From positions 1-64,000 of the forward strand of contig CALYLX010000145.1 in NCBI GenBank assembly GCA_944990035.1: a stretch of 64,000 bases of DNA. The letters run 5' to 3'. Position numbers and translations under genes: made by a program. Below, in pieces: positions 10,629 to 23,660 of the stretch. The notes below the pieces were generated by a model that searched no databases, was not told where the DNA came from, and saw nothing but the letters and a program-made list of their open reading frames with translations. The first letter of the stretch is position 1. Each line of letters opens with the position of its first letter. The DNA is from Clitopilus passeckerianus. Taxonomy: Eukaryota; Basidiomycota; Agaricomycetes; Agaricales; Entolomataceae.

Positions 10629-12204
10629 TCATCGTCCCTCTGCCTCCTCACCACCTCCCCTCATAGCAAGGAAAGCACCACCCTTAGCCAGAATCGAATC
10701 TCCTCGATTCGGCCTGGGCCTCCCAAATCCCAAACCCGCAGATGGGAACTCCGATCCCTGGCTCTGTTCCCTCCTCACACCAGGGAACCCAGCAGAGGGG
10801 AACTGAGTGTCCGAGTCAGCGAAGTGTGAACCAGGACTGGGTGAAGGCGCTGGGATATCTGCCTCCGTGAGACCTTGACTCCCGTCAAAGTCGTCATCGT
10901 GGATGCCAACTTGCCCAGAGCTGAGCTTGCTGAAAGGCCCAGCTTGGCCTAAGTGAGGCGGTGGAGAAACAAGTCCGAATGTGACAGAGGTAGGTGAAGG
11001 GAGGGAGGGTGGCTGGGAGGTTGATGCGCTTGTATTTGAGCGTGAGCGGGAGTCGCGGGAGCCTGAACCCGAGCCAGAGGTGGTGGATACAGATTTGAGT
11101 TTACTCCTGCCAGTGCTGCTGCTGTGGCTGCTTTTGCTCTGGGATGATTTGTATTTCTTCAGTGGTGTTTGGCCAGGGCCTGGACCTGGGAGTAGCATAC
11201 CCGGCGATGGGGGTGGTTGGAACCCTTGTCTTTGGTTTGGGTTTGGGAAACCGGGTGAGATAGGAGTTGGGGCATCTGAGCGAGATGCGGAGGTTCGTGA
11301 GGCGGATGTTCGACTGCGTGAGTCGGATCCAGAGCGAGAACCACCGGCTGGATCTCTGCTTCGGCGTGCGTAGACTTGACCATCTAGGTCTGCTTCATCT
11401 TCATCCCCGTCGGGGCCGTCGTCTCTGTAGACGGCGTGGTGTGTGGGTTTGGTGGGAAGTACGGCCAGCAGACACGAATGGTCCGAACCCTTCAAAGGTG
11501 GGCATGCCTGGGTAGGGGTCTGTTCCACTTCCTTGGAATCCTTCAAATGCCTCGCCAGAGGCTTGTGAGCCCTCTTGCGGAGCTAACGCGAGTCTCTTCA
11601 TTTCTCGTTTTTCTCGACGCCTTGCCCTTCTTTCTGCCTTCTCTTCCTTCCGACGCCTTTCTTCTTCCTCCTGAGCTACTTCGCGGGCAGCTAAGGCACG
11701 CGTCATGGTAGAGGACGAACTGGTGAGATTGGCGATAGAAGCAGAATCAAGAGGTGCAGCGTCCGAGTCAAACGTCGACCCGGAAGATGTCCTCGTCGCA
11801 GCAGGTGCAGCCAATGCAGACGTCGATTCATCATCTGATTCAGGCAGATGTATAGGCGGAGGCGCAGGTTTTCCGAGGTCGTATCCAAACATGGTTATCC
11901 TCTTGGAGCTCCTTTTGCGTAGATTTCTTTGACTTTTTCTTTGTACGACGGGTGGAACGACCGGGGTTGGAGTGTAAGGACATGCGTTCTGCGTCAACGT
12001 CGGTGTCGGGATCTTGGAGGAGTCCCGCGAGTTCGTCTGGTCGTGCGCGGGGATACGGTGGGCAGTTGGGTTGTGTGCATCTGGGTCTAGGAGGGAGTCT
12101 GTTGAGGCAGACGCGTTGGCATTTGGTGAGGGGGATGTTATACATGGCAGACAGCTTGAGAAGGCGACGTGTAGAGTGTCAGACCAGGAGAATGCGGTAG
12201 TCAT
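10629..12204 (-). CDS. Low-complexity Ser/Pro-rich protein with N-terminal CLPC motif
   Basis: Two long minus-strand frames (12237-11401 and 11546-10629) overlap and share the same compositional style, so they are almost surely one gene. A 49-base GT...AG intron (donor GTCTGC, acceptor CTACAG near 11430) would join FEGFGPFV to DDGPDGDEDEADLDG in frame; a base-call slip is the alternative. The N-terminus MTTAFSWSDTLHVAFSSCLPC has two close cysteines that could be palmitoylated (inference). A basic patch (QRKSQRNLRKRSSKR), an Arg/Glu coiled coil (EEEERRRKEEKAERRARR) and long Ser/Pro/Gly-rich disordered stretches follow. An in-frame Met 11 codons upstream, at 12237, is an alternative start. I do not recognise the protein; a membrane-tethered, disordered regulatory protein is only a guess. 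Confidence 0.6.
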
Positions 12205-12609
12205 GATGATGTGGTTTTTCGGTGGGTGGGTATGCAAGAAATTCCGGTGATTTTTAATTTAGGTCGTGAATGGTTATCGTGAGTAGAGGGTATAGATATT
12301 CTGGTACTTTCGAGGTATATTGTACGAGTCGTCAGCTCGCGTCGATAGAAAAGATACAAGAAAGAGGAGGGACGAAGCTGGGGAAAGTGGACCAACTTTG
12401 CAGCCACGCGGCACTCAGTTCAGCACTTGATTCAAGTTGATTGGGGCGCGGGAAGCAAAATGGCGTGTAGTTACCGGATATGGTGACCTCCGGAATATTA
12501 CTCCGACCATTTTCACATGTGGATGGGGCACTTGGCAGAATACACTTGAATTATGCTTGAATTCTCATAATGAATACAGTCCTAATTGCCGCCATTAAAC
12601 CAACACCTC

Positions 12610-15600
12610 CTACTCGCTATACGTCTCGTCGCTAGAATGCTGATCCAGCTCATAAACCACCCTCTCCATAGTAAAGCTCTGAGTGTTCTTGCTTGACTGG
12701 CTTATCACCGTCTCGGCCTGAGCCGTCTGCTTTTGCTCCTCTTCATGTTGTGCATGTTGACCTTGGTCGGGGGTGCACAGGGGAAGCGGTGGAGCGGGGA
12801 CAGGTGCCGGAGCAGGTTTGTCTTGGGAGGGTTTCTTGACTGAAGGTGAGATGGGTAGGGGTGGGTTTGGTGGAGAGGCGGTGGTCGTGGTAGGATCGGC
12901 ACCCTGCTGGGACTGGAAGAACTTGTCGCCGTAATTGAGGAAGAGTTCGGTGTCAGCTTTGAGGTTGGCCACTATTGCTCTTAGTCAGTCTCTGTTTTTT
13001 CCCCAAGAATGCCGGTGTTGTATGAGGATATCAGAAACGTACAAGCAAATATCCCGATGCGGTGTTCACCGTTAACCAGCCTGACTATATTTCCGAAAAT
13101 GAGCTCGATAATTTGTTACTGAGAAAAAGAGGAACAAACCTCCTGCGTAGCAGTTCGGAACGCTGTCATGATTGATAAACCTCGCTTCGTTCCCTGCTTT
13201 GGCACTGTCTATCGACAATGTGGGGTCAACCTGGAAGAGGTAGGTCCGGTGACGATGTTCAGCGACGAAACTGAGGAGGTTTGTGAGAATATGGTCTGAA
13301 AGCGTGTTCACGCCAGAAAAAGTAAGTCAGAACGCACTCTCGACATAGGGTGGTTATTTGATATATCAGTTCGCCAGTGTATTCTTTCCCAGGAGTGTTA
13401 GCTCTGTAAATGTTGTGGTGTGGAGGGAGATATGTAGGTACCAATGATAAAGTCGTCCTCTTGCACAGGCTCCATCATGAAGAGACCCAGTCCCCATGTG
13501 CTTGTCCTAACTTCGGTTTGCTAGATTGAGATTGGACCTCGAAAGTCAGCGATAGGGTTTGGAGGCAAGGTAGAGGGAGAACACGAACCTTTCTAGCACC
13601 CCTCTGGATCGCGGAGTTTCTGCATAAATTTGCTTCTGCATCCCTAGATTGACCATCCATAGGTCAGTTCATGCAATGAAGGGATTAAATGATGGTGAGG
13701 GTACCTGGATTTACAACTCAAACAAAGCTCCGGATCACACTCTCTATGGGCTTTGAAGCAGGGACAATGATTCGTCCTACATGTCCTCCTTAAGCTGTTC
13801 TTGGTTGTTGAGTGGTACTTGAGGTGTGCGCAACGGCAGCCTTGCCAGCGCCTGGCACCTGTTGAGTGAATGGAGTCATTAATCGAAGTTTGAGTGGATA
13901 TATGCGCCCATTGTGTGCGCTAGGTGGGAAGGAGGAAGAGTAGACGTACATTTTCGGTCACAACGACAACCTGATTCGCAATGTCCGTCGTTTTGGAAGC
14001 AGGAGCAGTTATTAGCTGCTGTACATGGGCCTGGATGGGAGCAGGGAGGTTGTCTTTTGAGGGTTCCGTTAGTGAGAGTGGTTAAGCTCCAGGAGGGGGA
14101 TAATTACGGGCTATATGCGTTCGCGTCATGATCTAAGAAGGGTAATTGCAGGTTGGTCAATTGGGTAGGAAAAGGTATGGAAGTATAAGTAATGTACCTA
14201 TAAAATTCAACGTTGGGTTCCTCCTGCTCTGAACTGGCTTCTCAGAAGCCTTGGAATTGGGCTTCGAGCTTGACGCAATAGTCGAATCTGGGATGAGTTG
14301 TTGTCGATGTTTGAAGACCTGTGGCAAGAAGTCGTCGGATCAGCTCGTTGGAGGGCTAATACGGAGATGTGAAGAACGGTACCTCACGACAAGGTTTCCT
14401 GACGATAACAGCCAGATCGCAAGGCGTTGTGTCGGGAGAGTACTTCAAAGCGACGGTAAGCATGTCGAGGTCATCGACGGTCCATTGGGAGTATCTCTGT
14501 AGTGAGAGGTAGGAGATTGATCCTGGCCCGAGGAGGAAGCAGGTGCTGCTGCATGGCGAAGTTACGGAGTGGGAGAGGGAGGAGCTTGGGAGGGTTGCTG
14601 GTACAGTGGGTGGTTGGGTGTGTTCGTATACTGTTTGTTGGACAAAGGTTAGAGCGTGTTCTGCGAGTCGCAGTGGGGAAACATACGATGTACAGGACAA
14701 TATCCTGTTAGACAGTTCAGGTTGGTACAGAAGTCCTCGATGAGGGAGGATAGCTTGGTTGAAGGTGTCGAGAGGCTTGAAGCGTAACGGGGTGTATATG
14801 GGAGGAGGTTTCGTCCCATTCGGGAAATTGGCTGGTTTTCTGTGGCTGGTAGCGGGTTCAAGCTCGAATCCGAAGAGGCACAGGAGGCAAAGGCGGAATC
14901 CACGAAGGAAAGTCATGTCGTTGAGAGTACTGAATGATATTGTCTGGCTCTGAAACCAAGAGCGAGTATTCAAACATCCCTGTATCTTCAATCTCTTGCA
15001 GTGTAACCAATCTCGACGCAAGAATTGCATGCACAGTTGATATTGTTATAACTCCTACTCAAGAAAGGTCAACATCTTCAACCTACGCGCACACACAAAG
15101 GTAAGAGAATACATACAGTCTGGATCCATGGGAGTTTCGCTCGTCTGCCACTCAAGCCATTTGTAGTCGCTGCAATGAAGGAGAAAGTCGAATCCTGGGT
15201 CATCTGCTAGTGGGATGAAGGGCATGTATTCCGAGTCATCACCAACAAAGAGGTTGCGATTCGTCGTTGTGCACATCTCGTATGGCGGCAGCCTTTCCAT
15301 GGGTCGGCCGTTATGGTACTGCTGGACAAAACAGTGGTACTTGTTGCTGTGCTTTCATCTGAACCTTCTGGATCCGAGATGGTTTCGAAGGAAGTAACGG
15401 TGAATGACGCGTCGCTTTCCGCGTCTTCGTCGTCAAGCTCGTCGATTTGAGATTCGACTGGTCTCCAGAGTTGATTGGGGGCAATTCATCGCGGTCTGGG
15501 GAAGGTGTTGTGTGCAGAGATGATATTGTCATTTTTGCATGGTTTTGTTCCCATTCGTAGAATGAGACCCAATGTTTGTGGTATGTTAGCCTTGCAAGCG

Positions 15601-15709
15601 ACGCTACTGCATCTTTGCGTGGTAATGCTGGGCCCGGCGTTGAAGTGGACATCGAGGTCGCTGTTTGAGACCAAGCTACATGCTGAAGCGTGCCTTCTTG
15701 TAATTCCAT
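12610..15709 (-). CDS. EZH-type histone H3 lysine-27 methyltransferase (Polycomb PRC2 catalytic subunit, KMT6)
   Basis: This would be the catalytic subunit of PRC2, adding methyl groups to H3K27 in facultative heterochromatin. Exons run from MELQEGTLQHVAWSQ at 15709 through LFVGDDSEYMPFIPLADD (about 15220), a SANT-like segment SQWTVDDLDMLTVALKYSP (about 14480), the CXC domain and the SET domain. CXC is visible as PCSHPGPCTAANNCSCF, GHCESGCRCDRK, WQGCRCAHLK and CRTNHCPCFKAHRECDPELC (14060-13720). SET runs from QRGARK and STWGLGLFMMEPVQEDDFI (about 13440-13500) via YTGELIY and EARFINHDSVPNCYA (substrate/SAM NHxxxPNC box) to RLVNGEHRIGIFA and ELFLNYGDKFF. A Pro/Gln-rich tail of about 90 residues follows SET. 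At least eight introns are present. The overall order matches EZH2. It is divergently transcribed from BRR2. Confidence 0.9.
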
Positions 15710-16187
15710 TTGATGATGGATTGAGACTGCTCAATTTCTGGAAAATACCAGTCTTTTACCGTTCAAAATGCATATAGCTTATTCAGATGGGCGAAAATGA
15801 TTCACTAACCAAGTTTATAATAAAGTTACGCTTCTGGATCTTCTGCAATTTATGAGCTTATCATATTGTGAGCGATCGAAATGCTTTGATATTCAAAGTA
15901 AATAAATAAATTCATTGCTGCATCCTATAGGGTTTTATTTTGCATGTCGAACCAGCCTTTGTTACCGTAGCGCCGTTTCTGAGCGTTGAACGTTTGAACC
16001 TGCCTTGGAGTTCTGCCTGCAGGCTGCTGCTGAATAAGCATCTGTCCAGCCAATTAGAACGCGGAAATCAGTCCACGGACCCACCTGAGTCTAAGTCCGT
16101 AGCTTACCTAACTCCAGCCTCGCGTCAGCAAACTTTTCGAGCAGAACGCCTTCAACGTTCACCACCACTTCTTCAACGACTATCACT
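15710..16187. promoter_or_regulatory. Shared upstream region of EZH-type gene and BRR2
   Basis: The two genes diverge from this 478-base gap. An AT-rich part sits near 15780-15920 on the EZH side and a more GC-rich part near BRR2. No coding sequence was recognised. Confidence 0.5.
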
Positions 16188-19100
16188 ATGTCAGGAGGCG
16201 GAGGAAAGCCTGATCTCTCAGGATACAACTATGGCGCCATCTCGTCTTTGGTGCTCACCGCTGACAGGTCTGCACTCCCTCGACGCGACAAAGAGCCAGA
16301 TGGCGCCCCACCAGTTTGGTGGGGAGGATTGACGTGAAGGAGATGGGGTCGAGGGTGCAGAGGCAGGCGCCGAAGGACTTGGATAAGAAGAAGAAGAAGG
16401 CAGCGGCGGATAAGGCTGACCAGCTGAGAAGCAGGCAGCGACGAAGAAGAAGAGTGTTGGGTTCCAGAGTTATGCGGATATTCTGGAGGCGACGCAGGAT
16501 GTTGAGGGTTGACTTATCGACCGAGGACGGCGGAGACGAAGGAGGTGTATGAGATGATCCTCAATACTGTGCATAGTGCGCTTGGGGACCAGGCTCAGGA
16601 TATCGTTCGGTCTGCTGCTGATGCGGTGCTGGAGACGTTGAAGAACGAGAATATGAAGGATTTCGACAAGAAGAAGGATATGGAGGAGATTCTGGGCAAT
16701 ATCAACGCCGAGACATTTGATGCTCTCGTCAGCTTGTCGAAGAAAATCACCGACTATGGCCAGGAGGACGAGGAGATGCAGGATCCAGACCAGGAGCGCA
16801 AGGAGGGTGAAATCGATGACGAAGTTGGTGTCGCTGTTGTCTTTGACGAAGAAGAGCAGGAAGAAGAGGACGAAGAAGGCTTCGAGGTTCGAGAAGAGTC
16901 AGACGACTCTGACGACGAGGCAGAGAACAGGCAAGACCAGGCTGAGCCCACTGCCGAGGGTGAAGCTGGCGACGAAGAACTTGTCATTGGAGGAGAGTCC
17001 TCAAGAACCAAAAAGGCCAAGGCCGACCAAGACATTGTTTCCCCCACGCCATAGACGCTTTCTGGGTGCAGAGGCAAATCTCTGAAATCTATCCTGACCC
17101 TGTCACTGCTGCCGACAAAGCCTCGCAGGTCTTGTCAATTCTTGGCTCCGAATCCAATCTTCGTGACTGCGAGAATCAGCTCATGGACCTGTTCGAGTAT
17201 CAGAGCTTCGGCGTCATTACGAAGTTCTTGAAGAACAGAGATGTCGTTGTCTGGTGCACCAAGCTCATGCGAAGTGACGCAGACGAGAGGGTCAACGTTG
17301 AGGTTGCGATGAGGGAGAAGGGCGTTGGGTGGATCCTCCGCGAGCTCGCTGGCGACCGTCAGGCCAAGGCCAAGGACTCAGACGACAGAATGGACGTTGA
17401 CGAGGAACAGAAGCCTACCGTCCCCAAAACCGCTACCCTTGCTCCTGGTTCGACTGTCCAGCCTAAGCGGACGGTTGACCTCGAATCTCTGGCTTTCTCA
17501 CAGGGTGGACACCTCATGACGAACAAGAAGTGCAAGCTCCCGATGGGTCGTTCAAGCGGTCTAGAAAGGGCTTCGAGGAAATCCACGTCCCTGCACCCAA
17601 GCAGGTCCTATTAAGGATGGCGAGCTTGTCGTCATCAAGGAATCCATGCCAGCCTGGGCCCAGGAGGCGTTCACTGTACCCAAGCTGAACAGGGTGCAGA
17701 GTCGCTTGTTCCCAATTGCGTTTGGCTCTGAGAGCCTGTCCTGCTTTGTGCCTACAGGTGCCGGAAAGGTTAGTAGTACTTCTGGCATGACTACATGCGT
17801 GTTCTAATTGAAATTTTTCAGACAAATGTCGCCATGTTGACAATCCTACATGAACTTGGAAAGCACCGAGATGAAGAAACTGGCGAGTTCGACTTGGACT
17901 CCTTCAAGATCGTCTATATCGCTCCCATGAAAGCCCTCGTCCAAGAAATGGTTGGCAACTTCTCTGCCAGGCTGAAACCTTACGGCATTAAAGTAGGAGA
18001 GCTCACCGGAGACTCGCAAATGACGAAGCAACAGATCACCGAAACCCAAATCATCGTTACCACCCCCGAGAAGTGGGACGTCATTACTCGCAAGAGTACT
18101 GATACCAGCTACACCAACCTCGTCCGGCTCATCATTATTGATGAGATTCATTTGCATGACGAGCGTGGACCTGTGCTGGAGAGTGTCATTGCCAGGACGA
18201 TCAGGAGGATGGAGCAGACGAATGAATATGTTCGTCTTGTTGGTCTTTCTGCCACGCTACCCAACTATCAGGATGTCGCCACCTTCCTACGCGTTGATGA
18301 AAAGAAGGGCCTGTTCTATTTCGACTCCTCGTACCGACCTTGCGGTCTTCAGCAGCAGTTCATCGGTATCACCGAGAAGAAGGCCATCAAGAGATATCAG
18401 GTGATGAACGAAATCTGCTACGAGAAGGTGCTTGACAGGCTGGGAAGAACCAGACGCTAGTGTTCGTCCACTCGAGGAAGGAGACCGCCAAGACCGCAAA
18501 GTTCCTCAGGGATATGGCCATGGAGAAGGAGACCATCGGGCAGTTCGTCAAAGCCAGACGGAGCCGTTAGGGAGATCCTCACCGAGGAGGCCAACAACGT
18601 CAAGGACAACAACCTACGAGACCTTCTTCCTTTCGGTTTCGGTATCCATCATGCTGGGATGACGAGGGAGGACAGGATGTTGGTCGAAGAACTTTTCGCG
18701 GATGGGTCGGTGCAAGTCCTCGTCTGCACAGCTACGCTCGCATGGGGTGTCAACCTTCCCGCCCATACCGTCATCATCAAGGGAACCCAGATCTACAACC
18801 CCGAAAAGGGCCGCTGGTGCGAACTGTCGAGTCAAGACGTTCTCCAGATGCTTGGACGTGCTGGACGACCACAATACGATACCTTCGGAGAGGGCGTCAT
18901 TATCACGAATCATTCGGAGCTGCAGTACTACCTGAGCCTGATGAACCAGCAACTGCCGATCGAGAGTCAGTTCGTGGCGAAGTTGGCGGATAATTTGAAT
19001 GCGGAGATTGTGCTTGGGACCATCAGGAACAGGGACGAAGCGGTACAGTGGTTGGGATATACTTACCTGTAAGTTATCTCAAACTCTTTCCTCCAATTTC

Positions 19101-22100
19101 TTGCTGATCATTCGTTTGTATCTAGGTATGTTCGTATGCTCAGGTCACCTGGTGTCTACAGCGTCGGTGCGGACTACCAAGATGGTGACGATGCACTGGT
19201 CAGAAGCGTGCAGACATCATTCACTCCGCTGCTGTTCTCTTGGAGAAATGCCAGCTTATCAAGTATGAAAGAGCCAGCGGCCGATTCCAGAGTCTGGAGC
19301 TTGGTCGCATTGCATCGCACTACTATATCACACATAGTTCGATGATGACCTATAACCAGCACTTGAGGCCTACGATGACGATGCTGGAGTTGTTCAGGGT
19401 ATTCGCACTCAGTAATGAGTTCAAGCTGCTTCCTGTACGTTTGCTCCCTTTGATATTCAAATTTGTGTTCACACAATTTTTCCTAGGTTCGTCAAGAGGA
19501 GAAGCTTGAACTTGCGAAGCTTCTGGAACGTGTCCCAATTCCTGTTAAAGAGAGCGTTGAGGAGCCTGCTGCCAAGATTAACGTCCTTCTTCAAGCTTTC
19601 ATCTCTCAACTTAAGTTGGACGGTGTGTTTTGATGCTTTCCTGTTTTGGAATGTTGCTGATTTTCTATCTCAGGCTTTGTTCTTGTTGCTGATATGGTCT
19701 TTGTTCAGCAGTCTGCTGGCCGGTGAGTACAAATTAAGCATGACTCGTTCTGTGGCCAACCTATATGTTTTTAGTATTCTCCGTGCTATCTTCGAGATCT
19801 GCCTTAGGCGTGGTTGGGCCGTACCTGCCAAGGCTGCTCTAGATATGTGCAAGATGGTCGAAAAACGGATGTGGGGTTCCATGACACCCCTACGCCAATT
19901 CAAGGGTGTCCCAGGCGACGTCATTCGCAAGGCGGAAGGAAAGCAATTCGTAAGCCGTCGACCAAATTTCTCGAGAAAAGCTAACCTTGATGTTTCCAGC
20001 CCTGGTACAGATACTTCGACCTGGTGAGCCAATTCTCAACCTTCAAGTGATCTCGTATTGACGTCGTATTTAGTCCCCTCCCGAGATTGGTGAACATCGG
20101 TATCCAAAATGCTGGTCGCCTGGTCCATCGCCTGGTGCATAATTTCCCCAAACTACAGTATGTGCTCAGTCATATTTTCGTATACAGATGATGGACCTGA
20201 CTCTTTCATAGACTTCAGGCGCAAGTTCAGCCCATCACGAGGTCACTGTTGAGGATTGACCTTTCTATCATCCCTGACTTCCGATGGGACGAGAAGATCC
20301 ACGGAGGTGCTGAGACATTCATCATTCTTGTAGAGGATGTCGATGGCGAGGTCATCCTGTTCCACGATACCTTCATCCTCCGCCAAAGATACGCCGAGGA
20401 TGAGCATAACGTCTCTATCACCGTGCCAATGTTCGAGCCCGTCCCACCCAACTATTATATTTCTCTCATCTCCGACCGCTGGCTGCACTCCGAGACCCGC
20501 CTCCCAATCTCGTTCAAGCACTCATCCTTCCTGAGAAGTTCCCTCCCCCAACACCTCTCCTTGACTTGCAAGCTCTACCCATCTCTGCCCTACACAACAA
20601 GGAGTTTGAGCAGATCTACTCGTCGACCATCCAGTCGTTCAACAAGATCCAGACGCAGGTCTTCCAAGCCCTCTACACCTCCGACGAGAACATCTTCATT
20701 GGAGCACCAACCGGCAGTGGGAAGACCATTTGCGCCGAGTTTGCCCTCCTACGACTGTGGAGCAAGCGCGACCAGCCACGAGCGGTGTGCATTGAGCCGT
20801 ACCAGGAGATGGTTGACCAACGGGTGGCAGAGTGGCGAGCCAAGTTTGCGAATTTGCAAGGTGGCAAGGAGATTGTCAGCCTCACTGGCGAGACAAGCGC
20901 TGATTTGCGCTTGTTGGAGAAGGAGATGTCATCATTTGCACTCCTACTCAGGTATGTTTTATTCCCGGTTTGAAATCTCGGATTGTACTCACGATTTCAA
21001 CAGTGGGATGTCATTTCGAGAAGATGGAGACAACGCAAGAACGTCCAAACATCGGGTTGCTGATTGCCGATGAAATCCAGTTGGTTGGTGGAGAGGTTGG
21101 CCCGACATACGAGGTCATCTTGTCCGCACCCGATATGTCTCTGCTCAAACCGAGAAGAAAATCCGTATCGTTGCCTGCGGTGTGTCGTTGGCAAATGCCC
21201 GTGATCTCGGAGAATGGATAGGTGCTCCTTCTCATGCTATCTTCAACTTCTCACCTAGGTATGAGACCTCATCATATCCATTTTATCAGGTACTAATCCA
21301 TACCTCAGCGCGCGTCCACTAGATATGGACATACATCTACAATCCTTCCAAATTCCCCATTTCCCTTCGCTTATGATGCGATGTCCAAGCCTGCCTACCT
21401 CGCCATCGTCGAGTATTCGCCAGCCAAACCCGTCATCGTCTTCGTGCCCTCAAGAAGGCAGTGCAGACTCACAGTCGACGACCTGCTCACTCATTGCTCT
21501 GCGGATGAAAATCCAGACCGCTTTCTCAACATCGAGCTCGATGACTTGCAACCTCATTTGGACCATATCAGGGACCAAGGCTCGTTGAGTGCCTTAAGCT
21601 TGGCATTGGCTACTTCCATGAGGCGCTGGACAAGCAAGACAAGCGTATTGTCCAACGTTTGTTTGAATCTGGTGCCATCCAAATTCTGGTCGCATCCAAG
21701 GTATATATATCCGACTTGCGTATCTAGTGCCTTGACTAAATCTAACTTCAGGATACTGCATGGAGTTTGCCGGTCGCCAGCTATATGGTCATCATCATGG
21801 GTGTTCAGTCATATGAAGGCAAAGAGCACCGTTATATCGACTATCCTGTTATGGATGTGCTCCAGATGATGGGTCGTGCCTGCCGGCCGAAGGAGGATGA
21901 GCGTAGCCGTTGTGTCCTGATGTGCCAGCAGACGCGAAAGGACTTCTACAAGAAGTTCCTTGCGGAGGGTCTGCCCATCGAGTCACATCTTCCTACCCAT
22001 CTGCTCCACGATTACTTCCTGGCTGAAATCGCTGTCAAGACGATTGAGAACAAGCAAGATGCCATGGTGAGTTACGCTGGGTTCATATAACTGTCCTCCA

Positions 22101-23514
22101 AGCTGACGTTTGCATCTCAGGATATTCTGACATGGACATACTTCTACCGACGTATGACTCAAAATCCCAACTATTACAACCTGCACAATGTCAGCCATCA
22201 ACACCTGTCGGACCACTTGTCAGAGCTCGTCGAGAACACCCTCACCGACCTCGTCAACTCCAAGTGCATCACAATTGGTAGGTCGAACTCCTGCGCTCCT
22301 TTATCCAGTACTGACCCTACCTGTGTAGAGGATGAAATGGATGTTTCTGCACTCAACCTCGGCATGATCGCTGCCTACTACAACATCTCATGTATGTATC
22401 AGCTTTCAACAGTCAGCTTTGTGTCAGGCTAAATGGGTATTTTCAGATGTCACCGTCGAGGTGTATACGTTGTCACTCAAGGAGAGGACCAAGCTTAAGG
22501 GTCTCCTCGAAGTTGTCTCGTCATCGGCCGAGTTCGAATCCATTCCCATCCGCCGCCACGAAGATGTCCTTCTGCGCCGCATTTACGACCGTGTACCCGT
22601 CAAGCTGGATGCAGCTGACTTCGAAGCACCCCATTTCAAGACCTTCTTACTCCTCCAAGCACATTTCTCCCGGCTACAACTGCCTCCTGACCTTGCCGCA
22701 GACCAAGCTCTTGTCCTCGAGAAGGTTCTCAACCTCCTCTCGGCCTGTGTTGACGTCATGTCATCCAATGCATGGCTCAACGCTTTGGTGCGATGGACTT
22801 GTCTCAGATGTGCGTCCAGGCAATGTGGGAGACAGACTCTCCGCTGAAACAGATTCCCACTTCGAACCCGATGTAAGTGCTTGTGCATCCATATCCGTGA
22901 TACAACATCTCACTCGGTCCTGCAGGTTGTCAAGAGGTGCAAGGAGGCCAAGATTGAGTCCGTTTACGACATTATGGAAATGGAGGACGATCAGCGCAAC
23001 AGCTTGCTCCAGATGACTCCCAGTCAAATGTATGTTTGTTCCTTTTTTCGTCAAAATCTTTTGCTGACCACGATGTTTTAGGCGTGATGTCGCTATGTTC
23101 GTCAACTCCTATCCAACCTCGACATCACCCACGAGCTCGTCAAGGGAGAGTACACCGCTGGTGCTCCCATTGTCCTTCAAGTTGGCTGTCACGTGATACC
23201 GACGAAGACGATGAAGAAGGCGATGACCAAACCGTCGTTGCGCCGTTCTATCCCAACAAAAGATGGCCAACTGGTGGTTGGTAGTTGGAGACTCTGCCAG
23301 CCGCCAACTGCTGGTCATCAAGCGTGTCACCGTCAACAAGAGCCTCGCCGTCAAGCTTGAATTCACCTTACCGAAAGGCACCCATTCACTGAAGCTCTAC
23401 GTGATTTGCGATTCGTACATGGGCGCGGATCACGACATTGACATGGATCCTATTGATGTTGCAGAAGGCGAGGATAGTGATAGCGATGAAGACATGGAAA
23501 GTGATGAAGAGTAA
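16188..23514 (+). CDS. BRR2: Pre-mRNA splicing helicase BRR2 (U5 snRNP 200 kDa), with many apparent indels
   Basis: BRR2 is the Ski2-like ATPase of U5 snRNP that unwinds U4/U6 to activate the spliceosome. The start [16 protein letters not shown] and the block [17 protein letters not shown] are BRR2 hallmarks. Cassette 1 has PTGAGK-TN (Walker A, split by an intron near 17770), [23 protein letters not shown] and [14 protein letters not shown] Sec63 unit follows. Cassette 2 has APTGSGKT (about 20704), a degenerate DEIQ box (about 21070), [13 protein letters not shown] and a second Sec63 unit, ending in an acidic tail at 23514. Roughly 2,100 residues are expected, the normal length. The frame breaks about twenty times (for example near 16305, 17043, 17540, 18436, 20520, 21124, 22788, 23260), nearly always one base short in a run of C, G or A. 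Cassette 1 also lacks one codon after DEIHL. Neither the motifs nor the splice sites I checked are damaged. Confidence 0.93.
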
Positions 23515-23660
23515 TTTACGACCTGATATCTGCTCTGTTCTTACAAGCTCATTGTACTAATACGATGTCTGTATTCTAATTCATGATTGCAATTTAGTCT
23601 CTGTTCCTATATTGTCCGTGGTAATACCACAATGAGATATTGGGTTCGTGCTCAAAGAGT

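Noticed and set aside
10981..11932. Plus-strand frames over the Ser-rich gene
   Set aside because: Antisense of biased composition; the minus-strand frames are longer, have a plausible start and consistent composition.
16754..17077. Ser-rich minus-strand frame
   Set aside because: It is the antisense of the acidic Glu/Asp-rich region of BRR2 and has no independent support.
16188..23514. BRR2 as a pseudogene
   Set aside because: The breaks are almost all one-base losses in homopolymers while helicase motifs, acidic segments and the splice sites I checked are intact; sequencing error is the simpler explanation.
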